Shown here: positions 7,709 through 14,837 of the stretch, in pieces
Layout: each line of letters begins with the position of its first letter
Position numbering within the stretch: position 1 is the first letter of the stretch
Source of the DNA: an uncultured Actinomycetes bacterium
GTDB taxonomy: Bacteria > Actinomycetota > Acidimicrobiia > Acidimicrobiales > RAAP-2
DNA length: 37,872 bases
NCBI GenBank assembly: GCA_903874965.1
Contig: CAIQUD010000085.1
Span: 1 to 37,872 of the forward strand
Direction of reading: 5' to 3'
Notes under the pieces: generated by a model
What the model was told of the DNA's origin: nothing
Database searches by the model: none
The model's input: the letters and a program-made list of their open reading frames with translations, nothing else
Program-made: the position numbers and the translations under genes

Positions 7709-8461
7709 ATGAAATCCAACCGCCTCACCCGTGCCGCTTCAGTCACGGCAATCTCCGCCGGTCTGTTTGCCGGCACCTTTGGCATTGCTTCGGCTGCAAC
7801 GACGCATCACCCAGCCAAGGCAACGACCCATGCAACTTCAACGGCACCGAGCAAAGGAGCTCCAGGTGACCACCGCGGTCCAGGTGGGTTCCGTGGTCTC
7901 GGTGGCGTCATCACCGCGATCAATGGTTCGACTTTGACGGTCTCAGGACCAGATGGCAAGTCCATTTCCGTGGTGATGACGTCGTCTACCACCGTCTCTC
8001 GTGATGGAGCGACGGCGACGCAGGCATCGCTTGCTGTGGGCGACCACATCAACGTTCGTCCCGACATGGCATCGCTGCCTGCGACGCCTCCAACAACGCC
8101 ACCTACCTCGGTCAATGCCTCGGCGATTGATGTTCGTTCACCCGGTGTTGGTGGAAAAGTTGTTTCCGTCGACACGTCGGGAAGTACGTCAACGATTGTC
8201 GTGGCCGATGAGCAAGGTTTCTACCGAACCATCGTCACGAACGCGTCAACGACGTACCAAAAGGATGGCGCCACTGGCTCCGCTGCTGATGTGACCGTTG
8301 GTGCGCAGGTTCGAGGACTCGGAAGTGTCGATGCAAACCACACGACGCTTGACGCGTCGTCGATTGCCGTTGGACAGCCGAAGGCCCCGTCAACGTCGGC
8401 CGGAATGCCTGATGGCGATGGACCTGGTGGACCAGGTTTTGGTGGTCCAGGAGGTTTCTAA
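7709..8461 (+). CDS. Secreted protein with two DUF5666-like repeats
   Basis: This is an exported protein of 250 aa, ATG 7709 with a strong AAGGAGGA site at 7693-7700. A signal peptide with a basic start, a hydrophobic core and an ASA cleavage site ends near residue 29. Two related beta-rich segments follow, at about 70-118 and 148-205. Each runs from a valine/isoleucine strand through a G-S-T-hydrophobic strand to a closing A-V/T-V-G-x-x-hydrophobic turn, as in the DUF5666 fold. The tail is Gly/Pro rich (about 230-250). Function is not known for this family, though it is often found near envelope two-component systems. Here it is divergent from the regulator/kinase operon and may be a target or accessory sensor of it. 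A terminator follows at 8493. Confidence 0.8.
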   Translation: MKSNRLTRAASVTAISAGLFAGTFGIASAATTHHPAKATTHATSTAPSKGAPGDHRGPGGFRGLGGVITAINGSTLTVSGPDGKSISVVMTSSTTVSRDGATATQASLAVGDHINVRPDMASLPATPPTTPPTSVNASAIDVRSPGVGGKVVSVDTSGSTSTIVVADEQGFYRTIVTNASTTYQKDGATGSAADVTVGAQVRGLGSVDANHTTLDASSIAVGQPKAPSTSAGMPDGDGPGGPGFGGPGGF

Positions 8462-8492
8462 CTCCACTGACCAGCAACGCAACTGAAGGAGA

Positions 8493-8524
8493 GCTCTGGC
8501 CGCGAGGCCGGAGCTTTTCCTTTT
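8493..8524 (+). terminator. Rho-independent terminator after the DUF5666-like gene
   Basis: GCTCTGGCC at 8493-8501 pairs with GGCCGGAGC at 8506-8514 (one G-T pair) around a GCGA tetraloop, followed by TTTTCCTTTT. It lies between two convergent genes, 3 bases before the orn stop region. Confidence 0.9.
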
Positions 8525-8526
8525 GG

Positions 8527-9090
8527 TCAATCTGCTGGTGAAGACTCGCCGTCAACTTGAGTGACAAAGAATGACGACCGATATGCCTGAAGCTCGGTAA
8601 TTGACTCTCGAATGTCATCAAGTGCTCGATGGGAACCCTGCTTCGTGACGAGGCCATCAAGCTGTTCCGGGTACCACCGGCGGGCTAGTTCTTTGATCGT
8701 CGAGACATCAACCGATCGGTAGTGAAAGAAGCGTTCGAGCTCAGGAAGGTACCGAGCGAGGAATCGACGGTCGGTCCCGATTGAGTTTCCACAGAGGGGG
8801 ATCGTGCCTTCCTCGTTGATGTGGAGTCGAAGGAAATCGAGTGTGATGCTGGCTGCATCCTCAAGCGAAAGTGTCGACGCTTTGATTTCGTTCAACAGTC
8901 CCGATGAGGTGTGCATCTCGGTGACAAAGTCATCCATTTCTGCGAGCTCAGTCTCGGTTGCGTGAACGACAAGATCAGGACCCTCGGCCAAGATCGTCAG
9001 GTCGTCATTCGTCAAGATCGTTGCGATCTCGACGATGACATGGCGATCGGTATCGAGGCCGGTCATTTCCAGATCCATCCAAGCAAGCAC
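8527..9090 (-). CDS. orn: Oligoribonuclease
   Basis: This is a DEDDh 3'-to-5' exoribonuclease that degrades 2-5 nt RNAs and linear dinucleotides such as pGpG in the cytoplasm. It is 187 aa from GTG 9090. Catalytic residues are Asp6 and Glu8 in WMDLEMTGLD, Asp107 in GNSIGTDRRFL, and His154 and Asp159 in HRALDDIRES. The frame also opens at a TTG (9123), adding 11 unconserved residues. I prefer GTG 9090 because known Orn proteins begin only a few residues before this motif and because TATCCT lies exactly 6 bases upstream. It converges with the DUF5666-like gene and is divergent from dut with closely packed promoters. Confidence 0.93.
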   Translation of the reverse strand: MLAWMDLEMTGLDTDRHVIVEIATILTNDDLTILAEGPDLVVHATETELAEMDDFVTEMHTSSGLLNEIKASTLSLEDAASITLDFLRLHINEEGTIPLCGNSIGTDRRFLARYLPELERFFHYRSVDVSTIKELARRWYPEQLDGLVTKQGSHRALDDIRESITELQAYRSSFFVTQVDGESSPAD

Positions 9091-9096
9091 GGACGG

Positions 9097-9102
9097 AGGA
9101 TA
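9097..9102 (-). promoter_or_regulatory. -10 box of a probable leaderless orn promoter
   Basis: On the minus strand TATCCT is followed by CCGTCC and then GTG at 9090, the same 6-base spacing seen at dut and other genes. It decides the start chosen for orn. Confidence 0.55.
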
Positions 9103-9132
9103 GTGCCCATTGAGGAACCGCAAGGAAAGGCG

Positions 9133-9138
9133 TAGCCT
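9133..9138 (+). promoter_or_regulatory. -10 box of a probable leaderless dut promoter
   Basis: TAGCCT is followed by GAGGGT and the GTG start at 9145. It lies about 30 bases from the oppositely oriented orn -10 box, so the two -35 regions would overlap. Confidence 0.55.
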
Positions 9139-9144
9139 GAGGGT

Positions 9145-9582
9145 GTGCCCGCCATCAGAGTTCTGCGTCTTGACCAGGACCTCCCGCTACCTCAAGCGGC
9201 CAAAGATGGCGATGCGGGCGTCGATCTCAGGGCAGCCTCTGATGCCATCGTTCCTCCACTTGGGCGAGTGACGATTCCAACGGGGATTGCCATTGCGATC
9301 CCGGAGGGATTTGCGGGATTCGTGGTCCCTCGGAGTGGCCTTGCCAAGAGTCATGGCATTACGTGCCTCAATGCACCTGGACTGATCGACTCGGGCTATC
9401 GAGGTGAGATTGCTTGCATCCTGCACAACGCTGATCCGGATTCAGCATTCGGGGTGAAGCGAGGCGACCGAATTGCGCAGCTCGTGATTATGGCGGTTGA
9501 ATCGACAACATGGGTCGAGGTTGAGCGCCTTGACGAGACAGAACGAGGCGATGGCGGATTCGGACATACAGGGAAGATTTGA
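9145..9582 (+). CDS. dut: Deoxyuridine 5'-triphosphate nucleotidohydrolase (dUTPase)
   Basis: This homotrimeric cytoplasmic enzyme hydrolyses dUTP to dUMP and pyrophosphate, keeping uracil out of DNA. It is 145 aa with a GTG start. The five motifs are in order: DAGVDLRA (about 23-30), PRSGLA, GLIDSGYRGEI with the catalytic Asp, RGDRIAQLVI, and the C-terminal RGDGGFGHTG that closes over the active site. The last base of its stop codon is the first base of the WS/DGAT start codon, so the two genes are translationally coupled. It is divergent from orn, placing two nucleic-acid housekeeping genes back to back. Confidence 0.95.
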   Translation: MPAIRVLRLDQDLPLPQAAKDGDAGVDLRAASDAIVPPLGRVTIPTGIAIAIPEGFAGFVVPRSGLAKSHGITCLNAPGLIDSGYRGEIACILHNADPDSAFGVKRGDRIAQLVIMAVESTTWVEVERLDETERGDGGFGHTGKI

Positions 9583-11015
9583 TGCAACCACTCAGTCCAC
9601 TTGATGCAGCATTTGTCGCCTTTGAAACTGAAGGCGCGCCACTCCACGTCGCCGCAGTCTTGGTGCTCGAAGATCCATCCCCGACGCCTCGCAGCGCCGA
9701 GGAGGCCTACGCCGCTATTCGAGCCATGATCGAGCGACGCATTCATCTCGTACCAGTGATGCGGCAACGAGTGATTCAAGGGCCATTGGGGGCTGCTCCT
9801 CCTGTCCGAGCCGATGACCCTGACTTCGATCTCAACAATCACCTCGGACGTGCCGCACTGCCCAGCCCGGGCGGCGTGAAGGAACTAGAGGCCTATGTCG
9901 GCCGAATTATGTCGAGACCGATGTTCCTTGATCGACCGCTCTGGGAGATGCTCTTCATTGAAGGCCTCGAAGGCGGCAAGTTTGCGCTGATGGCGCGATT
10001 CCACCACGCCGTTCTTGACGGGATCTCCGGAGCGCACATTTTGGCGGAGTTCTTTGACCTCACCATGGAGCCGCGAGAGGTGGAAGCTTCTGGACCGTGG
10101 CTGCCAGAACCGGTGCCGACACAGCAAGAACTCCTCAATGGTGCAGGTGCTGCGTGGGTGAAGCAGCCGATCATTGTCGCCGAGGCTGTTGCGAGGACCG
10201 CCACCTCGCTTCTTCGAGCAATTGACCACAATCACGCGCTTGGTGAAGGCAAGACCCGCCCAACCTCGTTGCTCGCAGCTCCGAAGACGTCAATCAACGG
10301 AACGATCTCAGGGCAGCGGAGTTATGCCTGTGTCAATCTCGACTTCAGTGAAGTGAAGCGCGTTGGCAAGGCACTTGGTGCCACCGTCACGGACGTCGTC
10401 ATGGCACTGACGGCCGGGGCACTCAATCGCTTGATGGAAGCTCGAGGCGAGGTGTATGAGCAAGATCTCGTCGCGATGGTGCCCGTTTCCACCCGTCCCG
10501 AGAGCGAAATTGGATCCCTAGGCAATCAGATTTCGACAATGCTGGTGGGGCTCGCAACAACCATGGCTGATCCAAAAGCTCGCATCGCGTCAATCCGGGC
10601 GAGCGCGCAGGCAGCGAAAGAGCAAGATCGGGTTCTCGGGAGTCAACTCGTTGTTGATCTCACGCAGCTCTTGCCGCCATTCCTGGCGAACCTGCTGACT
10701 CGAGGCGCTCACAACTTGAAGATCTTCGACCACATCCCACCGGTTGGCAATGTCCTCGTGTCCTCAGTGCCAGGACCCGACTTCCCGCTCTGGTGTGGTG
10801 GGCTTCGGATTGCCACCTTGTATCCAGTTGGGCCAATTGCCGCAACCATTGGACTGAACGTGACGGCAATGCGATACCTCGATCACATCTCGCTGGGTTT
10901 CCTCGCCTGCCACAAGTTGGTGCCTGACTTGGAAGAGTTTGCCTCCATGGCGGAGGACGCTTTTGACGAGCTAAGGGACGCTGCAGATGGCCTCACTGCG
11001 TCGGCGACAGCCTGA
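9582..11015 (+). CDS. Wax ester synthase/diacylglycerol acyltransferase (WS/DGAT)
   Basis: This enzyme uses acyl-CoA to esterify diacylglycerol or fatty alcohols and makes storage triacylglycerol or wax esters at the membrane. It is 477 aa, the family length. It begins MQPLSPLDAAF, the conserved N-terminus. Catalytic HHAVLDG is at 141-147 (His141, His142, Asp146), preceded by a PLW motif near 119-121. The domain II NDVV motif reads TDVV in ATVTDVVMALTAGAL, a conservative change. The frame also opens at a TTG three bases earlier, but ATG 9582 in a TGATG overlap with dut is more likely. Such acyltransferases are abundant in lipid-storing actinobacteria. Confidence 0.93.
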   Translation: MQPLSPLDAAFVAFETEGAPLHVAAVLVLEDPSPTPRSAEEAYAAIRAMIERRIHLVPVMRQRVIQGPLGAAPPVRADDPDFDLNNHLGRAALPSPGGVKELEAYVGRIMSRPMFLDRPLWEMLFIEGLEGGKFALMARFHHAVLDGISGAHILAEFFDLTMEPREVEASGPWLPEPVPTQQELLNGAGAAWVKQPIIVAEAVARTATSLLRAIDHNHALGEGKTRPTSLLAAPKTSINGTISGQRSYACVNLDFSEVKRVGKALGATVTDVVMALTAGALNRLMEARGEVYEQDLVAMVPVSTRPESEIGSLGNQISTMLVGLATTMADPKARIASIRASAQAAKEQDRVLGSQLVVDLTQLLPPFLANLLTRGAHNLKIFDHIPPVGNVLVSSVPGPDFPLWCGGLRIATLYPVGPIAATIGLNVTAMRYLDHISLGFLACHKLVPDLEEFASMAEDAFDELRDAADGLTASATA

Positions 11016-11043
11016 TCACGCGGTAGGCTGTCAGGGCAGTCGC

Positions 11044-11118
11044 GCGGACGTGGCTCAGTGGTAGAGCACAACCTTGCCAAGGTTGGGGTCGCGGGTTCGA
11101 ATCCCGTCGTCCGCTCCA
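11044..11118 (+). tRNA. tRNA-Gly (anticodon GCC)
   Basis: It folds with a GCGGACG/CGTCCGC acceptor stem, a D-arm with GTGGTAGAGC, a CAACC/GGTTG anticodon stem with loop TTGCCAA (anticodon GCC), and a T-arm GCGGG/CCCGT around TTCGAAT. The discriminator is T11115 and CCA is encoded at 11116-11118. Confidence 0.97.
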
Positions 11119-11154
11119 AGAAGTCGCGATTCTCCATTGAGAGAAATTGTCATT

Positions 11155-11169
11155 TCACCAACTTGGTGA
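11155..11169. repeat. 15-bp palindrome after the membrane protein gene
   Basis: TCACCAACTTGGTGA is a perfect palindrome around a central base and sits directly beyond the stop codon of the minus-strand gene ending at 11171. As RNA it makes only a 5-bp stem with a 5-base loop and no T-run, so it is a weak terminator candidate or a protein-binding site. Confidence 0.4.
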
Positions 11170-11170
11170 G

Positions 11171-12868
11171 TTACTTGGTCGGCGCCGTTGCGTACTGAGA
11201 ACTTCGGTTCACGTAGACATATCGCACCGATTGTCCTCCGTTCCGAAGGGGATAGGTGAAGGACGTGACCAGGGTGTAGTTGGCCTTGAAGTAGGCAACT
11301 AGGGGCTTCGTCCACGCGATATAGCTCGTGAACGGCACTGACATCACGACGTAGTCCGCCCCTTCGAGATAACCGTGCCAGCGTTCCCCAAAGGCATCTG
11401 GCATTGGGTGTTCTGGGACACCGACATGGGGCTGATTGCCGTCATCTTCGGTGAGGAACATTCCGAACGGATCAACAACGGGTGGACACCCCGGATGAGT
11501 GGATAAGTACCGATTGGCTGCAATGAGGTCCGATGGAAAATCAGAAAGTGTGCACGCCCCAGGTGGAATCGAAGCGTTGAGATCAGCAGAAGGATCAAAG
11601 GCTGATGCGTTTTCGAGGATGGTGACCGAACGCACTGTAGGAAGAAATCCGAGGACCGCAACAAGACCGAAGGTGAGAGCGACACCACCACAAACAACAT
11701 TTAGCCCCACGGAACCCAGCCGCTCACCTCTCGTCGCACGGGCTCCCGCTCGGGTCACCGAAGCCACGAGCAGGCCAAGGAGTGGCGCGAGGAGCGCGGC
11801 AGGCAGGTAGGCGTAGTGGCTGGTGTAGTTCGGAGCACTCATCGTGATCATCCCGGCGAAGGTGACGACGCCGACTGCGAGGCAACACCATTCTGTTTCT
11901 GTTCGGTTGTTCCTCCACCATCCAAAGAGAGTGATCAGCCCAACGGCGAACGCACCGAAGGTTGCAAGAACGAGACCAGTTGAGGTTGAAATCGTTGCCC
12001 CATAGAAGATGTCAGCAAAGCCCGAGATCGACAAGAAGCGTTCGATGAACGCCGTTTGCGGCGTGCCGATGTAGCCCTTGCGGTGAAGTTGTGAAACGAG
12101 AATGTCATGGATGAATGGTCGTCCGCACGCAAGGAGGAATGGACCCCAAAACAAAATGAAGACGGTCCCGATACCAGCGAGATACCTCCACAAGAACTGA
12201 CGTAGGCTGACAATGACAAAGCCCGTGAGCGCGAGTGCTGGATAGAAGCCCCAAACTTTGACCGTGCAGGCAGCGGCGACGAGCACACCAACGAAGAAGA
12301 GTCCCTTCGGTGTTCCTCCTCGCCGATCCGAAGTGACGACCACCATTGCCAGTAAGACGAAGAGCAACACGTAGGGCTCGAGTTCAACGAGTGCATTGAC
12401 GTGAACCGTGAAGGGCCAAAGTGCCAGTGCCATGCTGGCCACGAGTGCTGCTGCTCGACCTGATTTCCTGACGAGGTAGCCAACAAGGAAACAGTTGATG
12501 GCCACGATGAGCACCGTTGCCATTTGCGCGGTTGCAAGACCAACTCCAGTCCCAGCGAGTCTGCCGATCCAAGCCCAAGGTTGGAGGAGGAAAACAATGC
12601 CTGGAGGATGGACGAGGACGAAGTCACGATAGGGAACCTGTCCCATCGTGAGCCGAAGAGCCGCCCCGTAATAGACGCCTTGGTCGTAGGTGACATTGAA
12701 TCCAGGTTCACCGTGGAGTGCTCCGGGCATGAGGAGTTGATCAATACCTAGAGCGAGGCTGACGAACGCGCCGAGCAAACTGGCATGAAATGCGGTGATT
12801 GCCTTGAAGACCCGTGGTTGAGCCACGGCAGAACCCATGCTGACGTTCATGACTTCCGCACGGTCCAC
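11171..12868 (-). CDS. Multi-pass membrane protein, GT-C glycosyltransferase-like (PMT/ArnT type)
   Basis: This is a predicted polyprenyl-phosphate-sugar-dependent glycosyltransferase of 565 aa. A first membrane helix near 28-46 is followed by an outer loop with an acidic residue (Asp62, in a TYDQGVYYG context). Next is PYRDFVLVHPPG (79-90), a motif frequent in actinobacterial GT-C proteins. About ten further hydrophobic segments follow to about residue 430, and then a soluble C-terminal domain of about 130 residues that would lie outside the membrane. The longest frame starts at GTG 12874. I prefer the second GTG at 12868 because TAAGTT lies exactly 6 bases before it. Donor and acceptor are unknown. 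It may work with the exporter or the GH36/GT-C genes nearby, but no operon links them. Confidence 0.75.
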   Translation of the reverse strand: MDRAEVMNVSMGSAVAQPRVFKAITAFHASLLGAFVSLALGIDQLLMPGALHGEPGFNVTYDQGVYYGAALRLTMGQVPYRDFVLVHPPGIVFLLQPWAWIGRLAGTGVGLATAQMATVLIVAINCFLVGYLVRKSGRAAALVASMALALWPFTVHVNALVELEPYVLLFVLLAMVVVTSDRRGGTPKGLFFVGVLVAAACTVKVWGFYPALALTGFVIVSLRQFLWRYLAGIGTVFILFWGPFLLACGRPFIHDILVSQLHRKGYIGTPQTAFIERFLSISGFADIFYGATISTSTGLVLATFGAFAVGLITLFGWWRNNRTETEWCCLAVGVVTFAGMITMSAPNYTSHYAYLPAALLAPLLGLLVASVTRAGARATRGERLGSVGLNVVCGGVALTFGLVAVLGFLPTVRSVTILENASAFDPSADLNASIPPGACTLSDFPSDLIAANRYLSTHPGCPPVVDPFGMFLTEDDGNQPHVGVPEHPMPDAFGERWHGYLEGADYVVMSVPFTSYIAWTKPLVAYFKANYTLVTSFTYPLRNGGQSVRYVYVNRSSQYATAPTK

Positions 12869-12874
12869 TTTCAC

Positions 12875-12880
12875 AACTTA
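12875..12880 (-). promoter_or_regulatory. -10 box of a probable leaderless promoter
   Basis: On the minus strand TAAGTT is followed by GTGAAA and then GTG at 12868. The box directly abuts the longer alternative start at 12874, which would leave no transcribed base before it; this supports the shorter protein. Confidence 0.45.
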
Positions 12881-12957
12881 GCGATCTCCACCTGCGGAGG
12901 TATGGGGTTCTTGGAAGTGAAGGCTGGACCGTTGGAACCGCATGGAAGAATGACACG

Positions 12958-13626
12958 GTGGAAACTTCAGATCGAGATCAACTTCTTCGAATGGCTCGTG
13001 CTCTCGAAGGAGCGACGCTTGCGTGGAATGTCGCAGGTGTCTTCGTGTTGGTCATTGCCGCACTCAAGGCACATTCCGCGGCACTCGGTGGATTTGGCAT
13101 TGACTCCGCCATTGAAATCATCGCCAGTGCGGTGGTCCTCTACGAACTCGGGGGAGTCGATGTTGCCCGGCAGCGAAGAAAACTTCGACTCATTGCCTGG
13201 GCATTTGCAGGACTCGCGGGCTATTTGGCGATTCAGTCCGTTTTCATCCTGGCCACCAACATGCGTCCGCATCACAGCGCATTTGGCATTCTCTGGACAG
13301 GACTCACCGCAATCGTGATGCTCGCACTGGCTTCGGGGAAGTTCCGGATTGGTGAAGCCATGGACAGTCAACTCCTGCTTACTGAGAGTCGAGTGACGTT
13401 GGTTGATGGTGTTCTTGCCGTCATCATCCTCGTTGGTCTCGTGCTCAATGCGTTTGTTGGATGGTGGTGGGCAGATCCAGCAGCAGCGCTGTTGATCGTC
13501 GCTTACGCCGCTCGTGAGTCCATTGGGGCATTTCGGATGAGTCGAGAAGTTCCTGATGATCAGGTTGGCGGTTGCGGACAGAGTTGCGCAAGCTGCACCA
13601 ATCTTTGCGAAACCCCTGCTGTCTGA
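12958..13626 (+). CDS. CDF-like cation transporter lacking the cytoplasmic domain, with Cys-rich tail
   Basis: This is a six-helix membrane protein of 222 aa related to cation diffusion facilitators. TM2 has FGIDSAIE, where Asp49 and Glu53 occupy the D-x3-D metal-site positions. The fifth helix carries ESRVTLVDG (Glu143, Asp150), and TM6 begins with ADPAAAL. The usual CDF cytoplasmic domain of about 80 residues is absent. Instead a short tail carries four cysteines at 206, 210, 213 and 217 (GCG-x2-C-x2-C-x3-C), which could bind a thiophilic metal. A divalent-metal transport role is inferred; direction and metal are unknown. AAGAAT sits 6 bases before the GTG start. It is divergent from the GT-C-like gene. 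Confidence 0.75.
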   Translation: METSDRDQLLRMARALEGATLAWNVAGVFVLVIAALKAHSAALGGFGIDSAIEIIASAVVLYELGGVDVARQRRKLRLIAWAFAGLAGYLAIQSVFILATNMRPHHSAFGILWTGLTAIVMLALASGKFRIGEAMDSQLLLTESRVTLVDGVLAVIILVGLVLNAFVGWWWADPAAALLIVAYAARESIGAFRMSREVPDDQVGGCGQSCASCTNLCETPAV

Positions 13627-13663
13627 CGGCCGTCACGCACGCGCCTGACCTCAGCGGTTGGTC

Positions 13664-14794
13664 TCAGGTTGGGAGGACGCCACCGTGGGCGAGGAACGCC
13701 AAAAGTTCAACGAGGTGCCGCCAACCCGCATAGACCAACTGCCCGTCCCACGCGAGCGGCATCACGAAGAGCAGTGCCGCAGGTAGACAACGATCAAGGA
13801 CTCGATGAAGTCGTTGGACGTCGAGTTGCGCGTGAATCTCAACTGCCGCAACAAGGAGAACCGGATAGAGCACCGAGGCAACAACACGAGACTCATCGAC
13901 GGCAATGAGTGGAATGAGAAATGACGCTGCGACCCCCGATCCGAGAAGGATCGACGTTCCGCGAAGTGAGCGAACTTCACGAGCCGAGAGAAGAATCCAC
14001 CCGACACCGAATGCGGTCGCCAAGATGATTGGGGCGTAGTCGAAGAGGCCATTGAGGAAACGATCATTAGAGTAGACGTCGGTAAAGACGCTCAATCGGG
14101 TTGTGGTCACGCCCCAGTGGTGAAGCAGGGCAGTGATTGCGAGTCCTCCGACTACAACGCCACCTGCCGAAGCTGCGAGGTCAACGAGCGCAGCTCGACC
14201 GTGGAGGTAGGCCTTGTAGCCCCCAACGACGAGCAACGAGAGCAAGGCAATCGGAAGGTTATTGAGCGCCAGCAGCATCCAGCCAAGCGCAGCGACTGCG
14301 GGCATCTCAGCGAACACGGCAACGGCTGCTGCGCCAATGGTGACCGCGTCGTAACCCCCAACCCAATTGAGCAGCACCGCTGGAATTGCCCCGCCGATGA
14401 GCAAGAGGGTGATCGTCGTCCTCAGTAATGGTGCCCTGCGCACCTTTGCCATGGCATAGGGAACGCAGAGGGCACCAAGAGCCAAGATCAGGTGAAAGCC
14501 TAGGTAAGCCCGAGCTCCCGAAAGGTGGAGAAAGCCTGCGAGGAGCGCAGAGACTGGCGAGGCAAGACGGAAATCATCCGGTGGCTGCAGCAGCGGTGAG
14601 GCATGCGGATTACCCATATTTGCGGCAAGCGCCATCATTCGGTCGGAAGCCGGATACACGCCGGCGCCATACTTGAGCAAGCAGATGAGCACGACGAGGC
14701 CCAGATGTGTTGGCGTACTTTGTCGAACTAGCCAAGCAATGCCTCGCGAAGGCAAGACGCTCGCCGTTTCGAGGTTACCTTCGGGCGAACTCAC
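13664..14794 (-). CDS. Multi-pass membrane protein, possibly GT-C-like
   Basis: This is a predicted integral membrane protein of 376 aa with about nine or ten hydrophobic segments from about residue 28 to the C-terminus. It has no motif I recognise with certainty. A short outer loop after TM1 contains a SDRMMAL stretch and a PPDDF acidic turn, loosely like the first loop of GT-C transferases. The frame is open back to 14923, but that would run 86 bases into the GH36 gene. I place the start at GTG 14794 because CACACT, a weak -10 match, ends 6 bases before it and the protein then begins just before TM1. It follows the GH36 gene on the same strand after 43 bases and may share its transcript. 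Function unknown. Confidence 0.6.
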   Translation of the reverse strand: MSSPEGNLETASVLPSRGIAWLVRQSTPTHLGLVVLICLLKYGAGVYPASDRMMALAANMGNPHASPLLQPPDDFRLASPVSALLAGFLHLSGARAYLGFHLILALGALCVPYAMAKVRRAPLLRTTITLLLIGGAIPAVLLNWVGGYDAVTIGAAAVAVFAEMPAVAALGWMLLALNNLPIALLSLLVVGGYKAYLHGRAALVDLAASAGGVVVGGLAITALLHHWGVTTTRLSVFTDVYSNDRFLNGLFDYAPIILATAFGVGWILLSAREVRSLRGTSILLGSGVAASFLIPLIAVDESRVVASVLYPVLLVAAVEIHAQLDVQRLHRVLDRCLPAALLFVMPLAWDGQLVYAGWRHLVELLAFLAHGGVLPT

Positions 14795-14837
14795 GAGTTG
14801 AGTGTGCCATGTTTGCCAACGTGAAGCACGGTGTTCG

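Noticed and set aside
11044-11118. tRNA-Gly as an integration site
   Set aside because: No integrase gene and no repeat of the tRNA 3' end is found elsewhere in the window.
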